Shown: positions 1-6,041, counted from the stretch's first letter. The stretch is DNA of 6,208 bases from an uncultured Granulosicoccus sp. (GCA_938016235.1 CALLPU010000286.1:1-6208), one strand, 5' to 3'. The notes: generated from the letters alone by a model not told the origin. Numbers and translations: made by a program.

Positions 1-934
1 AGTCAGCTCCCACAGAAATGCCGGCCAGGAAAATCGCTGACAGAACGATGCCCAGAGGGTGCAGATTGGCCAGCATGGCGACCGCTATGCCGGTGTAGCC
101 GAATCCTGGCGACAGGTCCAGCGTCAGGTACCCTTTGAGCCCGGCCACCTCGCTAACACCAGCCATACCTGCCAGAGCGCCAGAAAACATGGCAACCCAG
201 AATAATGTTCGGGCTGGTCGTATGCCGGCGTGCTTTGCGGCCTCGCTGTTCAACCCCATCGCTTTGATGCTGAAACCTAAAACGCTGTAACGCAACAAAA
301 ACCAGATAACCAGTGCTGACAGCAGCGCTACATACAAACCGGCATGCAGACGGGTGCGGGGAATCAGGGCAGGCAATACACCCGAGTCAACAATGGGTGC
401 CGCTTGCGGCCAGCCCATCGACATGGGGTCTCTCAAGGGGCCTTCGAGCGCGAAACTGACCAGCAGTAAAATCACGAAGTTGAGCAGCAGGGTAGTCACC
501 ACTTCGTCCACATTGAGCCGAATTTTCAATACCCATGGAAGCAACAACGCCAGACCGCCAGCCAGGGCGCCGACTACAAACAGCATGGGAATCATCCATC
601 CAGAAGGCAGGTCTATCCAACCTGTACCCACCAGCGTCGCAGCAAGTGCGCCGCAATAGAGCTGCCCTTCTGCCCCAATGTTATAGAAGCGAGCACGAAA
701 CGCGATCGCCGCTGCGAGCCCGGTCAATGTTAGTGGAATGGCTCGCGATAACGTCTCGCTGATGGCAAACGTACTACCAAACGCGCCAATGCCAATTGCT
801 CCGAATGCATCTACAACGGATTGGCCGGCCCAGACGATAAACAGGGAGGCCAGCAGCATCGACAACACGATGGCCAGCAGTGGGGCAGACAGTGACAGCC
901 ACCACGGTGTTGACTCTCTCAATTCAAGACGCAT
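1..934 (-). CDS. BMP-type ABC transporter permease, partial (C-terminus beyond the left edge)
   Basis: This is an inner-membrane permease of the branched-chain/sugar/nucleoside class (BPD_transp_2), the kind that partners BMP-family binding proteins (YufP/NupP-like). The 311 visible residues read without a stop to the window edge. Seen in the sequence: hydrophobic segments at about residues 15-36, 114-134, 148-162, 198-215 and 243-262; the family hallmark FRARFYNIGAEGQ at 79-91; NVDEVVTTLLLNF at 141-153; and GLNSEAAKHAGI at 227-238, which lies in the cytoplasmic loop expected to contact the ATPase. The last visible residues (NLHPLGIVLSAIFLAGISVGAD) match the region near the C-terminus of the family, so perhaps 40-60 residues are missing. 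The ATG at 934 follows the ATPase stop by one base. GGAG inside the end of the ATPase gene, 9 bases upstream, serves as its ribosome site, so the two genes are tightly coupled. The solute is unknown. Confidence 0.9.
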   Translation of the reverse strand, partial: MRLELRESTPWWLSLSAPLLAIVLSMLLASLFIVWAGQSVVDAFGAIGIGAFGSTFAISETLSRAIPLTLTGLAAAIAFRARFYNIGAEGQLYCGALAATLVGTGWIDLPSGWMIPMLFVVGALAGGLALLLPWVLKIRLNVDEVVTTLLLNFVILLLVSFALEGPLRDPMSMGWPQAAPIVDSGVLPALIPRTRLHAGLYVALLSALVIWFLLRYSVLGFSIKAMGLNSEAAKHAGIRPARTLFWVAMFSGALAGMAGVSEVAGLKGYLTLDLSPGFGYTGIAVAMLANLHPLGIVLSAIFLAGISVGAD

Positions 935-935
935 G

Positions 936-2492
936 CTACAAGGCTCCAGACATGCGCAGCCCCAGCTCTCGAGGCGACAGCCCGCTAGCTTGCACCGGTT
1001 TGCTCAACTGCCCGTTGTACATGACAACCACTTCATCGGACAAACGCAGTAGCTCATCAAGGTCCTCTGTGATCAACAAGATGCTCGAACCCGCATCACG
1101 CGCTTCAATGAGTAATGTGTGTACGGCAGCGATAGCGCCTTCGTCCAGTCCCCGCGTGGGCTGATTCGCAAGAATGACAGCCGGTGCCCGAGCCAGATTT
1201 CTAGCCAGTATCAATTTTTGCATATTGCCGCCGGATAAAAGCCCTGCTGGCTGTTCCGCCGAACTGCAACGGATATCAAATTGTTTTATCAGCGTGTTGG
1301 CGGCATCTCTGGCGGCACGGCGATCAAGCAGCCAATTCAAACGCCACGCAGGTGATTCGCCCAACTCATCCAGTAGAAGATTTTCCCAGAGGGTCATCTC
1401 GCTCACGACCCCAAGGGCGTGACGATCTTCCGGGATTCTGGCCAGCCCCTGCCGTGTCAGCGCGGAAGGGGTGACACCTTGCTGCCTCTGACCCTTGATT
1501 GTGAATTCGCCCTGATCAGGTTTGCGAAGCCCTGACATAACGTCGGCAAGTATCGATTGTCCGTTGCCTGACACACCAGCAAGCCCGGTAATCTGATTGG
1601 CATGCAAAACAAGATTGATGTTTCGCAGCAGGTGCTTTTCTGTTGCGTTATCCAGAATGCTCACGTTGGTTAATGAAAGCAGAACGTCACCTTTTTTGGA
1701 ATCAGCGGCCTGAGGGCGCTCAACCTGATGGCCAACGATGAGCTCGGCCAACTGCTCTCGGTTGACCTCACGGGTGTTGGTCGTTGCCACCAGTTGCCCC
1801 TGACGAAGCACCACTACGCGATCACTGATGGCCAATACTTCGTGCAATTTGTGCGAGATGAGTATGATAGCCAGCCCCTGACCCGCCATGCGACGTAGCA
1901 GAACAAACAAGTCGTCCACTTCCTGTGGGGTCAGTACCGCAGTCGGTTCATCCAGAATCAGTATGCGTACATCCCGAAATAACGCTTTGAGTATTTCGAC
2001 GCGTTGTTTTTCGCCAACCGTCAGATCTCTAACGTAGCTGTCCATCGCAACAACGAGACCGGCGTCATCCATGATGCCCTGCAGCTTGCGTCGTGCATGT
2101 TTGCGCCGGCTGAAAGGTAGCCACAGAGATTCCGTGCCCAGCAGGATGTTATCCAGCACAGTGAGGTTGTCTGCCAGCGTGAAATGCTGATGGACCATGC
2201 CGATACCGCGAGTCAATGCATCGTTGGGGGAGTGGTTCCGCAGTTCGCGGCCAAAGACCCTGATACTGCCGCAGTCCGCACGGTACTGACCGAACAGAAT
2301 ATTCATGAGGGTCGTTTTGCCGGCACCGTTCTCACCGAGCAGTGCAACGATTTCTCCCCGGCACAGAGACAGGCTGATGTTGTCGTTGGCAATCAGTGCC
2401 CCGAAACTCTTGCTTACCCCACTGATTTGCAGGACGGCGTCGTTTGAGGAGCTAACGGCGTTGGCGCCAGGCGTCGCGTTCGATTCGGTCAT
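936..2492 (-). CDS. BMP-type ABC transporter ATP-binding protein, two fused nucleotide-binding domains
   Basis: This 518-residue cytoplasmic ATPase powers the importer; its length and architecture match YufO/NupO and the sugar-type ATPases. Domain 1 is canonical: Walker A GENGAGKT at 53-60, Q-loop at about Gln102, signature LTVGEKQR at 157-164, Walker B ILILDEPT at 177-184 with Asp181 and Glu182, and switch His214. Domain 2 is degenerate in the way usual for this family: its Walker A is GVSGNGQS at 306-313 and lacks the lysine, the signature LLSGGNMQK at 418-426 is intact, the Walker B-side motif is NQPTRGLD at 443-450 with Gln in place of the catalytic Glu, and the switch position reads ITEDLDE with no His. 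Hydrolysis is therefore expected mainly at one composite site (inference). The chosen ATG at 2492 has no good Shine-Dalgarno sequence. An in-frame start further inside would cut into the first beta-strands of domain 1. The gene is co-directional with the binding-protein gene upstream and the permease downstream. Confidence 0.95.
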   Translation of the reverse strand: MTESNATPGANAVSSSNDAVLQISGVSKSFGALIANDNISLSLCRGEIVALLGENGAGKTTLMNILFGQYRADCGSIRVFGRELRNHSPNDALTRGIGMVHQHFTLADNLTVLDNILLGTESLWLPFSRRKHARRKLQGIMDDAGLVVAMDSYVRDLTVGEKQRVEILKALFRDVRILILDEPTAVLTPQEVDDLFVLLRRMAGQGLAIILISHKLHEVLAISDRVVVLRQGQLVATTNTREVNREQLAELIVGHQVERPQAADSKKGDVLLSLTNVSILDNATEKHLLRNINLVLHANQITGLAGVSGNGQSILADVMSGLRKPDQGEFTIKGQRQQGVTPSALTRQGLARIPEDRHALGVVSEMTLWENLLLDELGESPAWRLNWLLDRRAARDAANTLIKQFDIRCSSAEQPAGLLSGGNMQKLILARNLARAPAVILANQPTRGLDEGAIAAVHTLLIEARDAGSSILLITEDLDELLRLSDEVVVMYNGQLSKPVQASGLSPRELGLRMSGAL

Positions 2493-2504
2493 CCGGGTTT
2501 ATCA

Positions 2505-2516
2505 GTCGACGTCGAC
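2505..2516. repeat. 12-bp perfect palindrome just upstream of the ATPase start
   Basis: GTCGACGTCGAC is two tandem GTCGAC hexamers and also a perfect inverted repeat. It ends 12 bases upstream of the ATPase ATG, where a ribosome site would normally be. It could fold weakly or bind a dimeric protein, or be chance; no function can be assigned. Confidence 0.3.
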
Positions 2517-2531
2517 ACGCTGTTGTTTGAA

Positions 2532-2558
2532 TCCCGGGAGCTTCCGATGCTCCCGGGA
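2532..2558 (-). promoter_or_regulatory. Intercistronic hairpin between binding-protein and ATPase genes
   Basis: A perfect 10-bp GC-rich stem (TCCCGGGAGC and its complement) encloses a 7-base loop, 37 bases past the stop of the binding-protein gene. On the minus-strand transcript the stem is followed by AUUCAAAC, with no U-run, so it is not a standard intrinsic terminator. Binding-protein operons often carry such a hairpin to protect the 3' end of the binding-protein mRNA and lower expression of the membrane and ATPase genes. That role here is inference from position and shape. Confidence 0.6.
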
Positions 2559-2595
2559 CAGGTGGATGCTCTAAAGACCGCTGAGCCGCTGTCGT

Positions 2596-3588
2596 TCAAT
2601 AGGTTGACTTTGGTTCTTCATCGTTGATGTCAACGGTGAAATTGCCTGCCAGGATGTCGGCAGCCAACGCTTCGACCTTGTTTTTAATGTCTGAGTCGAT
2701 CTTGTCTTCGAACTCATAGTACGGAGCCAGAGAAGCGCCACCTTTGGCCATCATGGTCCATTCCTTGTAGTTTTCAGCTGCGAAAGTGCCTGCCTTCACA
2801 CGTTCCACCGCATGGCCAATGGCGTCTTCCATATGCCACAACGCCGATGTGACAACAACGTCGGTGCCATTTTCTTCCTTGTTCATATCATTGACGTTGC
2901 CGAAAGCGAGGATGCCTTTTTCACGAGCGGCATCGACTACACCGGCGCGCTCGGCATACATGATGTCTGCACCGGCTTCGATTTGGGCGAAGGCAGCTTC
3001 TTTTGCCTTTGGTGGGTCATACCAGCTGCCGATGAAAGTGACTTTGAATTCGACATCCGGGTTTACCGATTTTGCCCCTGCCATGAATGCATGGAATAAC
3101 CGGTTGACCTCGCCGATGGGGTAGCCGCCAACCATGCCGATACGATTGGTGGTGGTCATGCTGCCGGCAATGATACCCATGAGGTAACACGGCTCGTGGA
3201 TGTAGTTATCGAACACTGAGAAGTTGTCTCCGTGCGGCTCGAAGGGGTCGCCCATCAAAAAAGCCACGCCGGGGTAGTCATCGGCCACTTTGCGGGCTTC
3301 TCTGCTTATCCCGAATGCTTCACCGACAACCAGATCGACTCCGCCTTCTGCATATTCTCTCAAAACGCGTACGTAGTCGGTATTGGCGACCTTCTCTGAG
3401 TACTCGTATTCGATTTCCCCGGCATCCTTGAGTGCCTGCAAGGCCAGGTGGAGTCGAGCGTCCCATTTCTGCTGAATAGGTTGCGTGTATATCCCAGCCA
3501 CTTTTATGGTATCTGCAAAGGTTGGCGCACAGATCAGTGCGGCGAAGCCGGCGATAAACCAGGCAGCGACTTTTCTTTTCAAGATCAT
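2596..3588 (-). CDS. BMP/PnrA-family periplasmic substrate-binding protein of an ABC importer
   Basis: This 330-residue binding protein is first in the transcript of the importer genes. Residues 1-25 are a Sec signal peptide: MILKRK, then a hydrophobic stretch, then a likely cleavage after PTFA before DTIKVAG. Cys20 is not in a proper lipobox, so the mature protein is probably soluble in the periplasm, unlike the lipoprotein members from Gram-positives and spirochaetes. The body has the two-lobe BMP pattern: VKVAGIY-type strand 1 at 28-34, GVDLVVGEAFG at 83-93, VAFLMGDPF at 108-116, RIGMVGGYPIGEVNRLFHAF at 149-168, GAKSVNPDVEFKVTFIGSW at 171-189 followed by DPPKAKE, and GADIMYAERAGVVDAAREKG at 206-225. 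The family includes purine-nucleoside binders (PnrA/TmpC), but this proteobacterial subgroup has no ligand I can name with confidence. The ATG at 3588 has GGAG 8 bases upstream. Confidence 0.93.
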   Translation of the reverse strand: MILKRKVAAWFIAGFAALICAPTFADTIKVAGIYTQPIQQKWDARLHLALQALKDAGEIEYEYSEKVANTDYVRVLREYAEGGVDLVVGEAFGISREARKVADDYPGVAFLMGDPFEPHGDNFSVFDNYIHEPCYLMGIIAGSMTTTNRIGMVGGYPIGEVNRLFHAFMAGAKSVNPDVEFKVTFIGSWYDPPKAKEAAFAQIEAGADIMYAERAGVVDAAREKGILAFGNVNDMNKEENGTDVVVTSALWHMEDAIGHAVERVKAGTFAAENYKEWTMMAKGGASLAPYYEFEDKIDSDIKNKVEALAADILAGNFTVDINDEEPKSTY

Positions 3589-3645
3589 TCAGACAACTCC
3601 AGCGTTGACGGCGAGAAACGTGATGGCGAAAGTACTCAACTCGAA

Positions 3646-3674
3646 AGATTACGAGCGCACGGACCCACGGTCAA
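3646..3674 (-). promoter_or_regulatory. Candidate promoter for the BMP transporter operon
   Basis: On the minus strand TTGACC (3674-3669; 5 of 6 to the -35 consensus) and TAATCT (3651-3646; 3 of 6 to the -10 consensus) are 17 bases apart. A start near 3639 would give a leader of about 50 bases before the ATG at 3588. The surrounding 211-base gap (3589-3799) separates divergent genes. For the plus-strand gene it offers only a weak candidate: TATGAT at 3694-3699 with a poor -35 (TCAACT, 3671-3676) 17 bases upstream. No operator-like repeat was recognised in the gap. Confidence 0.35.
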
Positions 3675-3799
3675 CTGTTTGCTGGATAATGTTTATGATC
3701 GGCTGGACAGCACAAATTACGCGACAGCAGAAATTCCCGCAGGCATGGTACGAATAGTCGCGGCTGTTACACTTTTACGGGGACGAGATTGTATTATTG

Positions 3800-4345
3800 A
3801 TGTCGGCGCACAGAGAGCAGAAGCCCGAGATCTGGGTTTTCGGGTACGGTTCGCTGATCTGGCGCCCCGGTTTTGAATATCCCGAACGTCGGCAGGCGGT
3901 GTTGAACAATTTCCAGCGAAGCTTTTGCCAGGCCTCGCATGATCATCGCGGAACACCAGAGCAGCCGGGTCGGGTGGTGACCCTTGAGGCGTGCCATGGT
4001 GCCCAGTGTCAGGGGGTGGCATTCCGACTGTCCGAGCCGAGTACCGGTGTGCTGGACGCGCTCGATATTCGCGAGCAGGACGGTTATGCGCGAACAGCTG
4101 TGCAGCTGGAGCTGGAGGATGGCAGGCAATTGACCGGTGTCACGTGGATAGCCAGGCCCGATAATCCGTCGTGGCGAGGCGGAGAGTCGCTAGGCCGAAT
4201 TGCGCAAATCATCGCCTCGAGCGAGGGGCCCAGCGGTTCCAATCGAGACTATCTGTTCGAATTGCACAAGGCGCTGCAAACTCTCGGTATTGACGATGAA
4301 AATGTGTCCAGGCTAAGCCAGCGGGTCAGGGGCTTGCTGAATTGA
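3800..4345 (+). CDS. ChaC-like gamma-glutamylcyclotransferase
   Basis: This 181-residue cytoplasmic protein belongs to the ChaC branch of gamma-glutamylcyclotransferases. The best-known members cleave glutathione to 5-oxoproline and Cys-Gly. Seen: the substrate-binding loop VFGYGSLIWRPGF at 13-25; the catalytic-region motif LDIREQDGYART at 88-99, with Glu92 as the likely catalytic acid; and the C-terminal helix signature GPSGSNRDYLFELHKALQTLGI at 143-164, which defines the ChaC branch. It is shorter than E. coli ChaC (about 230 residues) but complete for the bacterial short form. A TTG codon at 3797 directly precedes the ATG at 3800; ATG is preferred because neither start has a strong ribosome site (GAG 12 bases upstream). 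The gene is divergent from the BMP transporter and lies upstream of the bciE-acsF regulatory gap, with no visible terminator between. Substrate specificity is inferred; action on another gamma-glutamyl or ureide-type compound is possible. Confidence 0.88.
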   Translation: MSAHREQKPEIWVFGYGSLIWRPGFEYPERRQAVLNNFQRSFCQASHDHRGTPEQPGRVVTLEACHGAQCQGVAFRLSEPSTGVLDALDIREQDGYARTAVQLELEDGRQLTGVTWIARPDNPSWRGGESLGRIAQIIASSEGPSGSNRDYLFELHKALQTLGIDDENVSRLSQRVRGLLN

Positions 4346-4368
4346 GAGATCAATCAGCGCTGACAGAC

Positions 4369-4397
4369 TTGTCAAACGCGCCTGACAGTATTAATGT
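4369..4397 (+). promoter_or_regulatory. Candidate promoter of bciE-acsF, overlapped by both operator palindromes
   Basis: TTGTCA at 4369-4374 (5 of 6 to the -35 consensus) is followed by the A/T-rich stretch TATTAATGT (4389-4397). The exact -10 hexamer is ambiguous: TATTAA (14-base spacer), ATTAAT (15) and TAATGT (17) each match only partly. The -35 lies inside the first TGTC-N10-GACA palindrome and the -10 region abuts the second, as in promoters repressed by CrtJ/PpsR. A start near 4402-4405 would leave a leader of about 55 bases before the bciE ATG. Confidence 0.4.
4370..4387. promoter_or_regulatory. PpsR/CrtJ-type operator, site 1
   Basis: The 18-mer TGTCAAACGCGCCTGACA has the PpsR/CrtJ recognition pattern TGT-N12-ACA, here extended to TGTCA-N8-TGACA. 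It covers the candidate -35 element of bciE-acsF. PpsR/CrtJ is the redox- and oxygen-responsive regulator of bacteriochlorophyll and carotenoid genes in purple bacteria. The site match is direct observation; binding is inferred. Confidence 0.72.
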
Positions 4398-4414
4398 GTC
4401 AGTTACAGTAGACA
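4397..4414. promoter_or_regulatory. PpsR/CrtJ-type operator, site 2
   Basis: The 18-mer TGTCAGTTACAGTAGACA is a second TGT-N12-ACA site (TGTC-N10-GACA), on the same DNA face-scale spacing as paired CrtJ/PpsR sites: 9 bp separate it from site 1, and the centres are 27 bp apart. Two such sites about 8 bp apart are the arrangement described for cooperative CrtJ binding at bacteriochlorophyll promoters such as bchC. It lies immediately downstream of the candidate -10 region. Confidence 0.72.
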
Positions 4415-4447
4415 CCACTGTCTGTGGGTGTCGCATTGCCGGTTGGC

Positions 4448-4452
4448 AGGAG
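4448..4452 (+). promoter_or_regulatory. Ribosome binding site that fixes the bciE start
   Basis: AGGAG lies 6 bases before the ATG at 4459. The reading frame is open back to a TTG at 4342, but that start would overlap the chaC-like stop, lacks a comparable site and would translate both operator palindromes. The ATG at 4459 is therefore chosen. Confidence 0.8.
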
Positions 4453-4458
4453 TATGTC

Positions 4459-4755
4459 ATGGGTTGGTTTTCACGCACACGTGAGCAGGCACCGTGCACT
4501 GTAGAAATCAGTCACTGTTTTGAGAGTCTCCATGCTCACTTGCGGCTGGACAACGGTGCCGTGATTTACCCCGGTGACGAGGTTCAGGTTCATGGCGGCG
4601 AAATCATGGCGCCATTTGGTGAGATCGTCGTGGAGTCGCGTACCGCCACAATCACTCGAGCCAGTGGGCTTGAACGGTTGTGGACCAGGCTCACAGGGGA
4701 TTTTGAAGTGATGGAGCTGTGTGAGTTTTCGTTTAGTGAGGAGGTCATTCTATGA
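4459..4755 (+). CDS. bciE: BciE-like small subunit of the aerobic Mg-protoporphyrin monomethyl ester cyclase
   Basis: This 98-residue soluble protein has no signal peptide or membrane segment. It resembles the small conserved protein encoded directly upstream of acsF in purple bacteria, named BciE in Rhodobacter sphaeroides, where the cyclase needs it for activity. Seen: a central beta-rich stretch VEISHCFESLHAHLRLDNGA (15-34), VYPGD-type turn IYPGDEVQVHG (36-46), MAPFGEIVVESRTATITRA (50-68), and a conserved-looking C-terminus LERLWTRLTG then DFEVMELCEFSFSEE (71-95), rich in acidic and aromatic residues. Two cysteines (Cys20, Cys88) lie outside the Cys13 near the start. Its stop overlaps the acsF start by ATGA, so the two are translationally coupled, supporting a 1:1 partnership. 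The assignment rests on size, remembered sequence character and position; the symbol is therefore tentative. It is not Ycf54, the unrelated partner in cyanobacteria and plants. Confidence 0.68.
   Translation: MGWFSRTREQAPCTVEISHCFESLHAHLRLDNGAVIYPGDEVQVHGGEIMAPFGEIVVESRTATITRASGLERLWTRLTGDFEVMELCEFSFSEEVIL
4739..4745 (+). promoter_or_regulatory. Strong ribosome binding site of acsF inside the end of bciE
   Basis: AGGAGGT, a full anti-16S match, lies 6 bases before the acsF ATG at 4752 and inside the last codons of the bciE-like gene. Together with the ATGA overlap it indicates translational coupling with efficient independent reinitiation. Confidence 0.85.
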
Positions 4756-5864
4756 ACGCACCAACATCTGTTGAAGATGCCAGAGCGGCTGACAAGGTTG
4801 TGGGGGAGGAAGTCGCGGAGACCAGTGAGCAGGCAACAGCTGTTGCCATGCAGGATACCTTGCTGACACCGCGCTTCTACACCACCGATTTCGATGAAAT
4901 GGACCGGATCAACGTTGAGGGCGTGCGCGCAGACTGGGATGATCTGATCGCACGCATGGTGGCAGACCCCAACAAGAACCATTTTCGCAAGACCGAAGAC
5001 TGGGATGAAGTGGACTGGGAAGGGATGGAGCCTGCGTTACGCAAGGAATTCATAGACTTCCTGATTTCCTCATGCACGGCCGAGTTTTCCGGTTGTGTGC
5101 TGTACAAAGAGATGAAAAGGCGCGGTTCCAATCCCGATATTGTTCAACTTTTTCAGCTGATGGCTCGCGACGAAGCCCGGCACGCAGGATTCATCAACGA
5201 TGCGTTAAGAGAGGCTGGAATTGCCGTAAATCTGGGCTTCCTGACTCAGAAAAAAAAGTACACCTACTTTCGCCCCAAATTCATCTACTACGCTACCTAT
5301 TTGTCCGAGAAGATTGGTTACGCCCGCTATATAACTATCTTCAGGCACCTGGAAGCCAATCCCCAGCACCGTTTTCACCCGATATTCAAATGGTTTGAAG
5401 AGTGGTGTAACGATGAATTTGGTCATGGGGAAGCGTTTGCCCTGTTGATGAAGACGGATCCGAAGCTCACGAGTGGTGTAAATGTTCTCTGGATAAAATT
5501 CTTCCTGACAGCGGTGTACTCCACGATGTATGTCAGGGATCATCAACGGCCGCTTTTTCACAAGGCACTGGGCGTGGATCCAGACTGGTATGGCCAGGAG
5601 GTCTTTCGCAAGACTTCCGCCATTTCGACACAGGTATTCCCGATAACCCTGGACATAGACCACCCTCGGTGGATGAAGGGGTTGAAGCGATTGCAGAAGG
5701 CGTCGCTGAAGGTTGCCATGGGCAAGCAACGTGGCGGCGTCATCGGAACGGCGCAACGCCTGGTCGGCATGGGTCAGGCTGCAGTCGGCTTTGTCTCTAT
5801 CTATACGATACCGGCGATTCGCCATGAAGTACCTGCCAGTAGTCGTATGGAGCCGGCTTATTAG
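4752..5864 (+). CDS. acsF: Aerobic Mg-protoporphyrin IX monomethyl ester (oxidative) cyclase, diiron subunit
   Basis: AcsF (370 residues, full length for the family) uses oxygen and reductant to close the isocyclic fifth ring of (bacterio)chlorophyll, turning Mg-protoporphyrin IX 13-monomethyl ester into divinyl protochlorophyllide. Seen: a variable acidic leader (1-38), the family start block LLTPRFYTTDFDEMDRI (37-53), and the diiron signature E-X28-DExRH, met exactly by Glu111, Glu141 and His144 (AEFSG and MARDEARHAGF). A second half follows: YARYITIFRHLEANP (190-204, Glu201) and EWCNDEFGHGEAF (217-229, Glu222 and His225). The basic C-terminal part (306-328) is followed by a hydrophobic segment (about 332-355) that may touch the membrane. 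All expected iron ligands are present, so the enzyme should be active. It is coupled to the BciE-like gene and ends the unit before a terminator. The product is oxygen-dependent, whereas the promoter carries sites for a regulator classically known as an aerobic repressor. Confidence 0.97.
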   Translation: MNAPTSVEDARAADKVVGEEVAETSEQATAVAMQDTLLTPRFYTTDFDEMDRINVEGVRADWDDLIARMVADPNKNHFRKTEDWDEVDWEGMEPALRKEFIDFLISSCTAEFSGCVLYKEMKRRGSNPDIVQLFQLMARDEARHAGFINDALREAGIAVNLGFLTQKKKYTYFRPKFIYYATYLSEKIGYARYITIFRHLEANPQHRFHPIFKWFEEWCNDEFGHGEAFALLMKTDPKLTSGVNVLWIKFFLTAVYSTMYVRDHQRPLFHKALGVDPDWYGQEVFRKTSAISTQVFPITLDIDHPRWMKGLKRLQKASLKVAMGKQRGGVIGTAQRLVGMGQAAVGFVSIYTIPAIRHEVPASSRMEPAY

Positions 5865-5891
5865 CCTGGCTGCTGCTTTAACGAAATAACG

Positions 5892-5917
5892 AGGGGGCGT
5901 TTACGCCCCCTTTTTTG
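5892..5917 (+). terminator. Intrinsic terminator after acsF
   Basis: An 8-bp stem AGGGGGCG/CGCCCCCT with a TTTA loop is followed by a T-run (5911-5916). It starts 28 bases after the acsF stop and should separate the bciE-acsF transcript from the strong promoter downstream. Confidence 0.93.
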
Positions 5918-5975
5918 TTTCTGGCGAACTAGCCTTGGTGTCTGGGCGCGTAAATTGCTGATGGCTACAGCCTTG

Positions 5976-5998
5976 TTAAAAAAATGCCATTATTTTTC
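5976..5998 (+). promoter_or_regulatory. UP-like A/T-rich element upstream of the rRNA-type promoter
   Basis: An A-tract (TTAAAAAAA, 5976-5984) and a T-tract (TATTTTT, 5991-5997) lie about 10-30 bases upstream of the -35 hexamer, where the RNA polymerase alpha subunits contact rRNA promoters. The composition contrasts sharply with the GC-rich genes to the left. Confidence 0.5.
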
Positions 5999-6007
5999 CA
6001 AGATACG

Positions 6008-6035
6008 TTGACACAGGGAATTGCGCCTGTATACT
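6008..6035 (+). promoter_or_regulatory. Strong sigma70 promoter, probably rRNA operon P1
   Basis: A perfect TTGACA at 6008-6013 and TATACT (5 of 6) at 6030-6035 are 16 bases apart, the short spacer typical of rrn P1 promoters. The start is expected near 6042. The UP-like tracts upstream and the boxA-like element about 40 bases downstream together suggest a stable-RNA promoter. No second promoter was recognised between it and the window end. Confidence 0.72.
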
Positions 6036-6041
6036 TCTCGG

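Noticed and set aside
936..1570. Second ATPase domain as a decayed or broken gene
   Set aside because: The missing Walker A lysine and altered Walker B are normal in the second domain of this importer family, and the frame is intact.
2532..2558. Intrinsic terminator between binding-protein and ATPase genes
   Set aside because: The stem is strong but no U-run follows on the minus-strand transcript, so it is described as an intercistronic hairpin instead.
3797..3799. TTG as the start of the ChaC-like gene
   Set aside because: It directly precedes an ATG in the same frame; ATG is the more likely start and neither has a better ribosome site.
3448..3876. 142-codon plus-strand frame across the divergent gap
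   Set aside because: It overlaps the signal-peptide end of the binding-protein gene and the start of the ChaC-like gene, and its sequence resembles no family.
4342..4458. TTG-initiated 39-residue N-terminal extension of the BciE-like gene
   Set aside because: The ATG at 4459 has AGGAG at ideal spacing, and the extension would run through both operator palindromes and the candidate promoter.
5205..5825. 206-codon open frame antisense to acsF
   Set aside because: It lies wholly inside the well-supported acsF gene, shows no recognisable protein motif and is explained as a shadow frame.
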